The notes under the pieces are model-generated. The model worked only from the letters and a program-made list of their open reading frames with translations. It ran no database searches and had not been told where the DNA came from. Made by a program: the position numbers and the translations under genes. DNA of 36,557 nucleotides from Acidobacteriota bacterium. Its GTDB lineage: Bacteria; Acidobacteriota; Vicinamibacteria; Vicinamibacterales; UBA2999. The stretch is taken from NCBI GenBank assembly GCA_023265015.1, contig JAHFUO010000013.1, forward strand, positions 3,772-40,328, written 5' to 3'. Shown here in pieces: positions 8,157 through 17,095 of the stretch. How positions within the stretch are numbered: position 1 is the stretch's first letter; each line of letters opens with the position of its first letter.

Positions 8157-8195
8157 GCGCGGCCAGATGATCCGAATGCACGGCCTCGCGGCCAC

Positions 8196-9023
8196 ATGAT
8201 CCGACTGATCGGCATCGACGTCGACGGCACGCTGCTCGACAGCCGCGGGCAGATGCCGCCGGCAAACATCGACGCCATCCGTGAGGCGGTCGAGACGGGC
8301 ATTCACGTCGCGCTCGTGACGGGACGCAGCTATCCATTCGTGCGCCCGATTGCCGATCAGCTGCCATCGTCGATTACGCTCATCGTGAGCAACGGCGCCG
8401 TCGAACGCGGAATGGATGGCTCGACGCTGGCGAGGCGCCTCCTCGATCGCGACGTCGCACGCGCGGTGCTGCACTCGACACGGCCGTTCCGTCACGCCGC
8501 GGCGCTCGTGTTCGATCGCGACGCCGATCGCCAGGTGATCTTCGAGACGATGGACTGGGAGCATCCCGGGCGGAAGGCGTACTGGTCGCGGAATCAATCA
8601 CTCATTGCGCAGTCGGTTCCGCTGGAGGATGCGCTCATCGAGGATCCGATCCAGGTGATGTTCAACGGCGGCGTGGAAACCATGCGATCGCTCGTGGAGG
8701 CGTTGCGCGAGGACGCGCGCGCCTTCGCGGTCTCGCTCACGGAGTACGTGCAGCGCGACTTTTCCCTGATCGACGTCACCGCGCCATCCGCGACGAAGGG
8801 ACGGGCGCTCGCCTGGCGCGCCGGTCAGCTCGGCCTCGCGCGCGACGAGGTGATGGCGGTGGGCGACAACTTCAACGATCTCGAGATGCTCGAGTTCGCG
8901 GGGCTTCCCGTCGTGATGGAGAACTCGGTCGCCGGCCTCAAGGAGCGCGGCTGGGCGACGACCGGCCACCACGATCGCGCCGGACTGGCGGACGCCATCC
9001 GGAGGTTTGCGCTCGCCAGGTGA
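8196..9023 (+). CDS. HAD-superfamily phosphatase, Cof type
   Basis: A 275-residue HAD hydrolase with all four motifs. DVDGTLLDS is motif I with the nucleophile Asp. VTGRS is motif II, the Lys in SATKGRAL is motif III, and GDNFNDLEML is motif IV. The large insertion between motifs II and III is the C2 cap typical of Cof/YidA-like phosphatases, which act on sugar phosphates and similar small molecules. ATG 8196 is placed where the conserved MIRLIGIDVDG begins. Upstream in the same frame the sequence is REP-derived and reads WRPVKGRPT, so it is not part of the protein. Cytoplasmic; the substrate is not predictable. Confidence 0.85.
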   Translation: MIRLIGIDVDGTLLDSRGQMPPANIDAIREAVETGIHVALVTGRSYPFVRPIADQLPSSITLIVSNGAVERGMDGSTLARRLLDRDVARAVLHSTRPFRHAAALVFDRDADRQVIFETMDWEHPGRKAYWSRNQSLIAQSVPLEDALIEDPIQVMFNGGVETMRSLVEALREDARAFAVSLTEYVQRDFSLIDVTAPSATKGRALAWRAGQLGLARDEVMAVGDNFNDLEMLEFAGLPVVMENSVAGLKERGWATTGHHDRAGLADAIRRFALAR

Positions 9024-9115
9024 CCTGCACACCACTGCACGCACCTGCGCGATCCGTGCGTTTTCTGTGCAGATCCGCACATTTCGACCCGATACGTCAC
9101 GACGGAGGACAAGCG

Positions 9116-9188
9116 AACCACCAAGGACACGAAGAACGCGAAGGCTTTTCCGGCCACAGACTTCGTGACCTTCGTGCGCGTCGTGGTT
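9116..9188. repeat. Heptad-phased inverted repeat 2
   Basis: Left arm 9116-9143 is exactly four 7-bp units (AACCACC, AAGGACA, CGAAGAA, CGCGAAG). Right arm 9161-9188, read on the opposite strand, is also four units (AACCACG, ACGCGCA, CGAAGGT, CACGAAG), matching at about 21 of 28 positions. The loop is 17 bp. The element ends 5 bp before the next start codon. The preceding 92 bp after the HAD gene (9024-9115) show no other structure apart from a short TGTGCAG/TGCAGATC-like repeat. Confidence 0.75.
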
Positions 9189-9193
9189 GAATC

Positions 9194-10012
9194 ATGGCCA
9201 ACGGTAACGGGACGGCGGGGTTTCATCCGAGCACGAACAACCTCGGCGTCAACCTGGCCTTCACCAAGTTCCTGTTCGTGATTCCGCGCCGCGAAGACGA
9301 CGCGGCGGTGCAGCGCCTCCGCCTGGCGGGTGGGCTCATTTCACGCGGCTTCTTCAACGACTACGACGCGGACGGCTCGCGCGAGGTGCAGCCGCACGAG
9401 ACGATCCAGTTCCTGGTGGCCGACGGCGAGCGCCACGGTGACTCGGGGATCGCGGCGGCGCGCTACGCGGTGCAGGCATCTGGCAAGTACCGCCCGCGGC
9501 TGCAGGAGCTCGAGCTGGAGCTGCAGCGGCGCCTTGGCGACGCGGCCGACGTGATCTCGATCGACGGCGCGGAGCGGACGCCGCGCTACACGAGCTCGGA
9601 GATGTACGAGTTCGCGTACAAGCGCGCCGCGCCGCGGAAGTCCGGCCGCGTCGCGAAGAACGCGATCGTCCTGCCGATGTCGAAGAGCGGCGAGTGGTGG
9701 AAGAAGTCGTCGCTCGAGCGTCACACCTATTTCTATCCCCACGTCGATGCCGGCACCGGCTGCCCCGTGCACGGCCACGCGCAGACCGCGCAGGAAGGCA
9801 TCGGCACGATCTACCGCCGGCTCTATCACAACCCCGACGGCTACGAGCGGCAGGGGGAGTTCGACTTCATCACGTACTTCGAGTGCGAGGACGAGTACGT
9901 CGCCACCTTCGACAAAATCCACCACGGACTGCGCGACATCGCGCGGAATCCGGAGTGGCTCTACGTCGAGGAAGGGCCGCTCTGGCGCGGCCGCCGCGTT
10001 CTCAAGTGGTAG
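9194..10012 (+). CDS. Conserved-looking protein, possibly chlorite dismutase-like fold
   Basis: A 272-residue soluble protein, no signal peptide. The middle has IVLPMSKSGEWWKKSSLER, and the end has FDFITYFECEDEYVATFDKIHHGLRD followed by EGPLWRGRR. Spacing of a PMSK..WW..ER segment, a hydrophobic strand with acidic residues and a C-terminal LRD...P..RG segment recalls the dimeric alpha/beta barrel of chlorite dismutase and HemQ. I am not certain, since no unambiguous haem ligand stands out among the several His residues (HTYFYPH, HGHA). The ATG follows heptad repeat 2 by 5 bp. Function should be treated as unknown. Confidence 0.55.
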   Translation: MANGNGTAGFHPSTNNLGVNLAFTKFLFVIPRREDDAAVQRLRLAGGLISRGFFNDYDADGSREVQPHETIQFLVADGERHGDSGIAAARYAVQASGKYRPRLQELELELQRRLGDAADVISIDGAERTPRYTSSEMYEFAYKRAAPRKSGRVAKNAIVLPMSKSGEWWKKSSLERHTYFYPHVDAGTGCPVHGHAQTAQEGIGTIYRRLYHNPDGYERQGEFDFITYFECEDEYVATFDKIHHGLRDIARNPEWLYVEEGPLWRGRRVLKW

Positions 10013-10021
10013 GCTCGACAG

Positions 10022-12829
10022 GTGCCTAATCAGTCCCGCCACGCGTTGTTGGCGGCGGGAGGATTCACGCTTCTGTTCGGCTGGCTGTTCGCGTATCCGC
10101 CCCTGCACCACGGATACCTGGCGGAGTCCGATCTGTACGAGTTCTTCCTGCCGACGTTCCTGTCGCCGATGACGCGATGGTCGTCATTCGAATTCGGCGG
10201 CATGCCGGCATTCGCCGATCCAGGCGATACATTCTTCTACCCCGTCCATCTGTTCGCGCGCGCACTGGGGTCGTGGTTCCTGGTATTCGTCGCGGCCTAC
10301 GTGCTTGCCGCGTCCGGGATGTACGCCTACGTCTACGCCCTGACCCGCTCAAAGACGGCAGCGCTCTTTTCGGGCCTCGCGTACGCCTTGTCGGAAGCAA
10401 TGATGGAACGCCTGTCCCATCTGGGCGTCGTGCAGACGATGGGGTGGTTTGCGTGGATCGCGCTCGCTGTCGATCGTCTGCGAGGGCCGCACCCGTGGCG
10501 CTGGATGGCGCTCGGCGCGTTCTTCGTCGGCTGCTGCTTTCTTGCGGGAAACCCGCAGATGTTTCTGTATGCGGGAATTGTGTTCGGGTTGTACGCGATC
10601 GCCGGCGCGATCGCAGAACGTCCTGCCCGCCGCTGTTACGTCGCCGCGCTTGGGATGGCCGGCCTCGGCCTGATGCTGACCGCGGTGAAGACGTTGCCGG
10701 TGATCGAGGCAAGCCGCTTCACGGCGCGGCAGGTAGTGAACTTCGGCGCGTTCGTCAGCCACTCGAATACCCCTGCGCAGATGCTGTCGATCTTTTTTCC
10801 GACGATCCTTCACGAAGGGCGCGAGGCGCCGACCTATGTCGGCATGGCGACGCTCGCGTTTGCGGTGACGGCCGCCCGATTGACGTTTCGCAACTGGCGT
10901 GTGGGCTTCTGGCTGATGATCGTCTGCATGGCGTTCCTCATCGGCGCGGGCAGCGCGACGCCGCTGGCGCGTCTCGCCTATGACATCCCCTTGTTCGACA
11001 AGTTCCGCGTCGTCGCTCGACACCTGATTTTCGCGGCTTTTGGCCTGGTGACGCTCGCGGGCCTCGCCATTGGGGCCGTGAGGAGCGGCGAGATTACGCG
11101 TCGCGCCTTCGGGGCGGGCGTCGCGATCGTGCTGCTTGCGATGGCCGTCGCCGCGGTCGTCCTCCTGAGGTGGCCGGGTGCATTCGAATATGACGACGCG
11201 GTCACGCTGCCCTGGCGCCTGCCGATCTGGAATGACGGCGTCTGGGCGCAGATCATCATTGCGGCCATCACGATCGCGGCATCGGTCGCCTTTGTCGTGG
11301 CGCCTCGGTCCGTGCCTGCCGCTGCGTTCCTGATCGTGATGCTTGCCGCCGATCTCGTGCACGCGCTGCCCTATCATCTGACGTGGTCCGGGCTCGAGAC
11401 GCCTTTCGTACCCGCCGATGCCGCGCTGAACCCCAGCGTCCACGCGATTGCGCTCGCGCGCGATCTCGAGCTGCGGCATCAACGGCTCCTGTCCGCGGGC
11501 GGCACGCAGATCGACAGCGTTGTGCCCGCAGTCTTCGCCCGCGTATGGCGAATCCCGAGCGCCGGGGGCTACGGACCGATGCTGCTGTCGCGGTACTCGG
11601 CGTTGACCCAAATGGGGACGAATGGATCGGTCGAGCCGGCCGTGCTCGCACCCCATAACGCGGCTCTGAATGTCGCCGCTGTCAAGTACGTGCTGGTGCA
11701 CCCCGACGACTTCGCATCCCCGCGCACAATCGAGCGAAATGGTCTGCTGTGGACGTCCGACCCTGTCGAGCTGTTCGTCGGGCCGCCGGAATGCGGCCAG
11801 AGGTTCCCGCGAACCTCCTCGTTTGGTTTGCCTGCCACGATCGATGTCGTCCGGATTGCGATCGTGACGCACCTTCGGTGCGCCGAAGACGTCGTCCAGG
11901 GAAGTCCGGTCGTCACCGTGACGGTCAGCGGAAACGACGGCGTCGCGTATCAAGGCGAGCTGCGGGCGGGTCACGAAGTCGCCGACGAACAGTTGGCCAA
12001 TCCCGCGGTGCGCGGGCGCGCGAAGCACGAGCCCGCCGAGATTTTCGACGCCGGCACGACACCATTTACCTACTACACAGCGCTCGACCTGAAGTCAGCC
12101 GTGCATGGCGCACGGATCGAGCTGACGGTCCACGGTACGGCGGGTTGGCTGGTGATCGACCGCGTGACGGCCGTTGATGCTGCCGGCCACGGCCATCCAC
12201 AATCGATCGCCGATCTGCTTCTCTCGGATCCGCTGCGGTGGCGCCCGGCCGGGGAGTTTGCGACGTCGCGTACATCCGATCGCGGCCGCGACGAGACCGC
12301 CTCCCACGAGGAGGCGTATCGCGTGTTCGAAAACCGGCGTGCACGCGCCCGTGCGTGGCTGGCTCACGACGTTGTTCCGCTGCCGGTTGATGCGATCGAC
12401 AGATCCATTCACTTCTCGCAGTTGCCCGATGGACAGCCCTTTGACGACGAGCGGATGGCGCTTGTCGAGTCCGGCGCGCTGCCGTCACGGCGATATCCAG
12501 ACGACGCCGCGTCCGTCGCCGTGCAATCGGTCACCGACGGCGATATCAGCGTTGCTGTGTCTTCCGGCGGCGGCTTCCTCGTATTGAGCGAGACGTTCTA
12601 TCCAGGCTGGCATGCACGGATTGACGACCGCGAGACGCCGATCTATCGGACCGATGGCGCACTGCAGGGTGTCGTTGTTCCGGCGGGCCGGCACATCGTC
12701 CACTTCCAGTTCACTTCGACGACGCTCCGCGCCGGCGCGGCCGTGACACTGTTCGGAGTGGTGGGCGTGGTTGTCGTCCTCTGGCGTACGCGCCCGCGTC
12801 TCCACGCTGTCGCGCCTGCGGTGCCGTGA
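10022..12829 (+). CDS. Large YfhO-like / GT-C type membrane protein
   Basis: A 935-residue membrane protein. The first half (about residues 8-460) is a string of ten or more hydrophobic helices, with an early extracytoplasmic ESDLYEFFLPTF segment like the acidic loop of GT-C glycosyltransferases and YfhO proteins. The second half is a long soluble, probably extracytoplasmic region with FYPGWHARID near the end, a motif common in YfhO-family proteins, and then a final helix near residues 905-925. YfhO is linked to glycosylation of cell-wall polymers in Bacillus. A role in envelope glycan or lipid modification is inferred. Start is GTG 10022, and the stop overlaps the next gene. Confidence 0.75.
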   Translation: MPNQSRHALLAAGGFTLLFGWLFAYPPLHHGYLAESDLYEFFLPTFLSPMTRWSSFEFGGMPAFADPGDTFFYPVHLFARALGSWFLVFVAAYVLAASGMYAYVYALTRSKTAALFSGLAYALSEAMMERLSHLGVVQTMGWFAWIALAVDRLRGPHPWRWMALGAFFVGCCFLAGNPQMFLYAGIVFGLYAIAGAIAERPARRCYVAALGMAGLGLMLTAVKTLPVIEASRFTARQVVNFGAFVSHSNTPAQMLSIFFPTILHEGREAPTYVGMATLAFAVTAARLTFRNWRVGFWLMIVCMAFLIGAGSATPLARLAYDIPLFDKFRVVARHLIFAAFGLVTLAGLAIGAVRSGEITRRAFGAGVAIVLLAMAVAAVVLLRWPGAFEYDDAVTLPWRLPIWNDGVWAQIIIAAITIAASVAFVVAPRSVPAAAFLIVMLAADLVHALPYHLTWSGLETPFVPADAALNPSVHAIALARDLELRHQRLLSAGGTQIDSVVPAVFARVWRIPSAGGYGPMLLSRYSALTQMGTNGSVEPAVLAPHNAALNVAAVKYVLVHPDDFASPRTIERNGLLWTSDPVELFVGPPECGQRFPRTSSFGLPATIDVVRIAIVTHLRCAEDVVQGSPVVTVTVSGNDGVAYQGELRAGHEVADEQLANPAVRGRAKHEPAEIFDAGTTPFTYYTALDLKSAVHGARIELTVHGTAGWLVIDRVTAVDAAGHGHPQSIADLLLSDPLRWRPAGEFATSRTSDRGRDETASHEEAYRVFENRRARARAWLAHDVVPLPVDAIDRSIHFSQLPDGQPFDDERMALVESGALPSRRYPDDAASVAVQSVTDGDISVAVSSGGGFLVLSETFYPGWHARIDDRETPIYRTDGALQGVVVPAGRHIVHFQFTSTTLRAGAAVTLFGVVGVVVVLWRTRPRLHAVAPAVP

Positions 12830-13716
12830 GCGGGAACCTCCAGTTTTCAATCAGAACGCGCTGCGACATTTGCCACTCGGCAGGACGTGTCTGGCTCGTC
12901 AAGACGGGTCGCGAGCTGACGCGATGCCCGTCGTGCGGCTTCGCATGGGTGGCGGCGGGCCTGATGCGAACCAGCAGCGGCCTGTCGATCTACGAAGACA
13001 GCACCCGCGCGCTGTTCGAAGATTTCGCCGACTACTACCGGGATGCGAGCGCTGATGACGCGGCAGTGACAAAGCTCAACTGGGTTGGCGAGTTCGCGCA
13101 GGAGGGACGGCTCCTCGACGTCGGCGCCAATTACGGCCACTTCATCAGCCATGCCGTCGATCGCTTCGACGCGATCGGAATGGAGCCGAGCCCGCAAGCG
13201 GTCGACTGGGCGCGAACCAATCTTCGCGCACCGATCCAACGCGGGTACATCGGCGATGACCGCGGCGATTTCGCCGGTCGCTTCGACGTCATCACCATGT
13301 TCGATGTCATCGAACATCTCGAGGGCCCGCTCGTGGCGCTTCAGCAGTGCCGTCGTTTCCTCGCGCCTCACGGGCGGCTCTTCATCACCACGCCTGATGC
13401 CGGGAGCCTGGTGGCGCGGCTCCTGGGGCGCTCGTGGTATCACTACGATCTCGAACAGCACATCTCGATTTTTTCGGTCGCCAACCTCGAGCGGCTGCTC
13501 GAGGCGTGTGGCTTCACGGTGATACAGAAGCGCACATTTGCACGACGATATCGCTTCTCATACATCGATCGCCGGCTGCGGGATTTGAGTCGCGAGAGCA
13601 TGTTGTTCCGCACGGCGCATGCAGTGGCCTTTCCACTCCGGTTGTTTCCACAGCGGCGGATCGCCATCAACCTGCACGACGTGATTGGCCTTGTCGCACG
13701 ACTCCGCGAGGAATGA
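12826..13716 (+). CDS. SAM-dependent methyltransferase with N-terminal zinc-ribbon-like domain
   Basis: A 296-residue class I methyltransferase. Residues 13-37 hold two CxxC pairs (CDIC and CPSC), a zinc-binding module common in methyltransferases of surface-polysaccharide loci. The Rossmann part has LLDVGANYGHF (motif I), an acidic residue in GMEPS, FDVITMFDVIEHLE (motif IV region) and GRLFITTPD. GTG 12826 overlaps the stop of the YfhO-like gene as GTGA, so the two are translationally coupled. I infer methylation of a sugar or lipid intermediate handled by the membrane protein; the true substrate is unknown. Confidence 0.82.
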   Translation: MSGNLQFSIRTRCDICHSAGRVWLVKTGRELTRCPSCGFAWVAAGLMRTSSGLSIYEDSTRALFEDFADYYRDASADDAAVTKLNWVGEFAQEGRLLDVGANYGHFISHAVDRFDAIGMEPSPQAVDWARTNLRAPIQRGYIGDDRGDFAGRFDVITMFDVIEHLEGPLVALQQCRRFLAPHGRLFITTPDAGSLVARLLGRSWYHYDLEQHISIFSVANLERLLEACGFTVIQKRTFARRYRFSYIDRRLRDLSRESMLFRTAHAVAFPLRLFPQRRIAINLHDVIGLVARLREE

Positions 13717-13718
13717 AA

Positions 13719-13830
13719 CAGTTGCCAGTTGTCAGTAGTCAGTTGCTAGTAGTCAGTTCCCAGTAGTTAGTTTCCAGTCGTGTTCTCCGTGGAATCGAAC
13801 TGAAAACTGGCTACTGGGAACTGAAAACTG
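13719..13830. repeat. Heptad-phased inverted repeat 3
   Basis: The left array is eight perfectly phased 7-bp units from 13719 to 13774 (CAGTTGC, CAGTTGT, CAGTAGT, CAGTTGC, TAGTAGT, CAGTTCC, CAGTAGT, TAGTTTC). The right array (13799-13830), read on the - strand, is CAGTTTT, CAGTTCC, CAGTAGC, CAGTTTT, CAGT. The two arrays face each other across a 24-bp centre. They sit between two convergent genes. The right array supplies the stop codon and the last residues of the DNA methylase. Confidence 0.8.
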
Positions 13831-16800
13831 CAAGGCAGCGGGTCTTTACCTCCTCGGGAATCAGCGGGAAGGTAGAGAGCACGTGAGCGAAGTCCGTTTC
13901 CGAAAGTGTGTACAGCCGTGCGACCGTGGCCTGAAGCTCGACATATTCCGGTTGCTGTTCCGCGGGTGTCGGTGAGTGCATCAACGTTGTCGCCAGGGCC
14001 GCGAGGCGTCGGAAGGATGTGCTGTCGGCGTCGAGGCGCGGTATGGGCAGGCGCGACACGAGCGAGACGGTGACGTGCGTGTTGACGCGGAAGCGCACGA
14101 GGTAGTTGGCGACGAAGCTGTTGAGCAGGGCGCAGAGGACGTGCTGCGCGTCCGGCGGCAGCGGCGTCTTCAGGCAAAACAGCGTGTGCGTCGTGACGGC
14201 GTCCGCTGGAACGATCGCCGCGATGAGCGTGAGCCGGTTCGTCGAGCTCGCGATATCGCGGTAGGCCAGGCGCGGGCGCCTCGGCACCTTCACGCGGCTC
14301 CCCTCTGCCAGCTGATAGCGGCAACCCTCCAGCGAGATCCTGAACGGCTCGATCTGCTTGCCTTCGAGCACGCATCGCCCGCGACCGTCTCCCGTGAACG
14401 GAACGAACAGGCCGCGGTCGTCGCTCGCGTTCAGCTCGCGGCCGAACGCGACGTGCCAGCCGGCCGGTGAGTTTAATGCCGGCACGCGCGCGCTGATCTG
14501 CTCGAGAATCCGCAGGTCGGCCGCTCCCTGTATCTCCGGCACCCCGAGGTCGTCATCGCCCGAAAGACGCGAGAGCAACGCGCGTGAGAGGCTGAACGTG
14601 GCGGCGCGATCGGACGCGGCAGGGTCCTCGAGCTGCTCCGGATTGCCAATTCCAAACCGGCACCGTACCGCGTCCGTCCGCTCGCCGTTGGCACACGTCA
14701 CCAGCACGAAGCGCACGCTCCGGTGAACCTGAAAGATGCCCTGACGGTTGTCGAGGCCGATCACGCTGTCCACCCTCGTGTGGTCGAACAGGTGACGACG
14801 GAGAGGGGCGGAGCCGCTGTCGGTCATCGTGCCCGCCGGAAGGACGAGACCGATCCGGCCACCCTGCCGGGCGAGCTGCATCGCGCGCTCGACGAAGAGC
14901 TGATATCGATTGACGTGAGCGCGCGCGTCGATGCGGTAGATGCCCGACTCACGCACGAAGTCCGTCAGATGCCGTGCCTCGTCGCGCCGCGAGCTGCGAA
15001 TCGACGCGTCGCCGCTGTCGCCGCGCACCATGTCCCACGGCGGGTTTCCGATAACGGCGTCGAATCCCGCATTCGCGCAGGGCTGCCCGCGCTCGTCGCT
15101 GAACACTTCTGGAAACGTCACGGGCCAGTGCAGGAATCGATGGCGCGCTGCCGCCTCGTCGGCGATCTCGAGCAGCGGCGCCGCGGTGCGATCGGCGAGC
15201 GCCGAGCGTCCATGGAGGAGAAGCTGGACCAGCTCCGAGAAGGTGCCGCGATCGGGCGCCGAGCCGTGACTCCAGAACCAGCCCGCGCACCAGAGGTCGA
15301 GCACACGCGCCCACCGCCCAAGTGGCGCATCACGCGCCTGGAGCGACGCAAGCGTCTTCTCCTTTGCATGGACGATGGCCGCCGATTCGTCCGGTTGACG
15401 CGCAATCTGCGCGCGGGCGGTCACGGCCTGCTGCAAGGCAGACGCGAGCTCGTCGCTCTCGAACAACGGCATCGCCTGCGGCCGCCTGCCGCGCGACCGT
15501 CCTCCGCCCGGCTGCCGCCGCAGATCGTCCGGACTCGCACCGACGAGGCTGTTGCCCGCCACGAGCCGATGATCCAGGAACGTGAGCGGCCTGTCCGCGG
15601 CAAGCGTCGTGAGCCACAGCGAGAGACGCGCAACCTGCACCGCCGTTGGATTGAGATCGACACCGAACAGACAGCGCTGCGCGACCTCGCGCCGGAGGGT
15701 CACACGATCGGCGGCGCTGACATCGGAACGATGCCATCGCCCGTCGCAAATCAGCGCCTCTTCGGCGGCGTCCGCCAGAAACCTGCACGCGGCCACGAGG
15801 AACGCGCCGCTGCCCATCGCCGGATCCAGCACGCGGAGACGCAGAATCTCGTCGGCGGTGCGTCCTGTCACCAGCGGCTGCAGCGTCTCGCGAACCAGGT
15901 ACGCGGTAAGGGATCGCGGGGTATAGAAGGTGCCGGTTGCCTTGCGCAGGTCTCGCGTGCGAGTCAGCGCATGCGGCGCATCGCCTGAAGCCGGCTCGTA
16001 TTCGAGGACCTGCTCATACACGGCGCCAAGCTGTTCCACGTCGAGATCGCGGTAGACGATTCGGCTTCGTCCCGCGCCGCGCGCCGGCGGCGTCGTGCTC
16101 ACCGCGAGCACCGCGCTTCCCATGGCCTCATCGTCAATCCGCTGCCGATCGAACGCGCCCGTTCCCGAGGGCGAGAAGAGGCGACCGTTGAAGGCGGTGA
16201 CCTTCAGCTCGCCTGCGGCGCAGCCGGCGTGAGCCAGGCGGGAGATCGCATTGATCGCAAGCCAGACGCCCCGGTACCGCCGGCCCGCCAGAAGCGTGGC
16301 GACGATCGCATCGATGGTGTAGCGATCGCGGTACACCGGATGCCACACCGGCACGAGACCACGCGCTTCGGCAAACAGGAGAAAGAGCACGCGGTAGAGC
16401 ACCGTCAGCGACTGTTCCAGCAGGAGATCGGGCGCGACACGTTTCCGCACGTGCGCGGGGAAGGTGCGGAGCAGGAGCTCGAGCGCCTGGACGACGCCGT
16501 CGCCAAGCGCCCGGCATACCACGGTGCCGTGCCGCGCAGACAGATCGACGGCGCGGTCGAGCAGCGGCGGCTTCGCCGCGAGCGATTCCGCACTGGCCAC
16601 GCGCCAGAGGAGCGCCATCGCGTCGGGCTCGTGAGCAAGGAGCGCGAGATCGAATTCCAGGTACTGACGCGACCACGTGCGGTGCGCGTCGACGATCCGC
16701 AGGCGCGTGCCGTTCGCGCAGAAGCACCAGCGTGCGTCGGAGCGGATGGCGTCGAGAACGGCGTCGCGCCACGCGGCGTCGAGCGATCCATCCCATCCGA

Positions 16801-17095
16801 CGACCGCGACGGGCACAGACGCGACGCCGCGCCAGCTCGTCTCGAGGCGCGCATATTCGTGGTGATCGACTCTGCGCGCGACGGTGAATCCAAGAATCGT
16901 GAGCAGCGGAATGACGACGCCGTCCACGATGGCGCGGATGCTGGACGCCGGGCCGAAGAGCGCTTCCCGGCGGAAGGCCCATTGCTCGATGCCGCGAATG
17001 ACGGTGTCAGGCGGGGCGCTGACGCCGGGGATTGCCGGGAGCTCCGTCTGCGCGAACGACGCCGCGATCAGGCGGCCACGGATGCCGGTGATCAT
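13811..17095 (-). CDS. Large N6-adenine DNA methyltransferase (Eco57I/DrmMI-like)
   Basis: A 1094-residue DNA methylase. The catalytic core has TGTFYTPRSLTAYLV, then LDPAMGSGAFL (SAM-binding motif I, about 423-432), FGVDLNPTAVQVARLSLWL, and GNPPW (motif IV, 683-687). The region about 860-1060 resembles a target-recognition domain (RPRLAYRDIASSTNR, LLNSFVANYLVRF). The N-terminal 170 residues include a segment like the fold of restriction nucleases (WCFCANGTRLRIVDA), but the place where an E-x-K triad is expected reads VPVAVVGWD. I therefore infer no active nuclease. ATG overlaps the helicase stop as TGATG. Class 1 DISARM DrmMI is the closest named parallel. The last six residues come from a heptad repeat. 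Confidence 0.85.
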   Translation of the reverse strand: MITGIRGRLIAASFAQTELPAIPGVSAPPDTVIRGIEQWAFRREALFGPASSIRAIVDGVVIPLLTILGFTVARRVDHHEYARLETSWRGVASVPVAVVGWDGSLDAAWRDAVLDAIRSDARWCFCANGTRLRIVDAHRTWSRQYLEFDLALLAHEPDAMALLWRVASAESLAAKPPLLDRAVDLSARHGTVVCRALGDGVVQALELLLRTFPAHVRKRVAPDLLLEQSLTVLYRVLFLLFAEARGLVPVWHPVYRDRYTIDAIVATLLAGRRYRGVWLAINAISRLAHAGCAAGELKVTAFNGRLFSPSGTGAFDRQRIDDEAMGSAVLAVSTTPPARGAGRSRIVYRDLDVEQLGAVYEQVLEYEPASGDAPHALTRTRDLRKATGTFYTPRSLTAYLVRETLQPLVTGRTADEILRLRVLDPAMGSGAFLVAACRFLADAAEEALICDGRWHRSDVSAADRVTLRREVAQRCLFGVDLNPTAVQVARLSLWLTTLAADRPLTFLDHRLVAGNSLVGASPDDLRRQPGGGRSRGRRPQAMPLFESDELASALQQAVTARAQIARQPDESAAIVHAKEKTLASLQARDAPLGRWARVLDLWCAGWFWSHGSAPDRGTFSELVQLLLHGRSALADRTAAPLLEIADEAAARHRFLHWPVTFPEVFSDERGQPCANAGFDAVIGNPPWDMVRGDSGDASIRSSRRDEARHLTDFVRESGIYRIDARAHVNRYQLFVERAMQLARQGGRIGLVLPAGTMTDSGSAPLRRHLFDHTRVDSVIGLDNRQGIFQVHRSVRFVLVTCANGERTDAVRCRFGIGNPEQLEDPAASDRAATFSLSRALLSRLSGDDDLGVPEIQGAADLRILEQISARVPALNSPAGWHVAFGRELNASDDRGLFVPFTGDGRGRCVLEGKQIEPFRISLEGCRYQLAEGSRVKVPRRPRLAYRDIASSTNRLTLIAAIVPADAVTTHTLFCLKTPLPPDAQHVLCALLNSFVANYLVRFRVNTHVTVSLVSRLPIPRLDADSTSFRRLAALATTLMHSPTPAEQQPEYVELQATVARLYTLSETDFAHVLSTFPLIPEEVKTRCLAVFSSQ

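Noticed and set aside
6735-9023. 762-codon + frame covering pruA in another frame and then the HAD phosphatase
   Set aside because: Only the last 275 codons carry motifs. The part before is a shadow of pruA joined through REP sequence, so the gene was started at 8196.
10349-12028. 559-codon - frame opposite the YfhO-like gene
   Set aside because: Arg/Gln/His-rich without motifs; it is a shadow of the membrane protein gene.
14723-15988. 421-codon + frame inside the DNA methylase gene
   Set aside because: No recognisable domains, and the opposite frame has the full methylase motifs.
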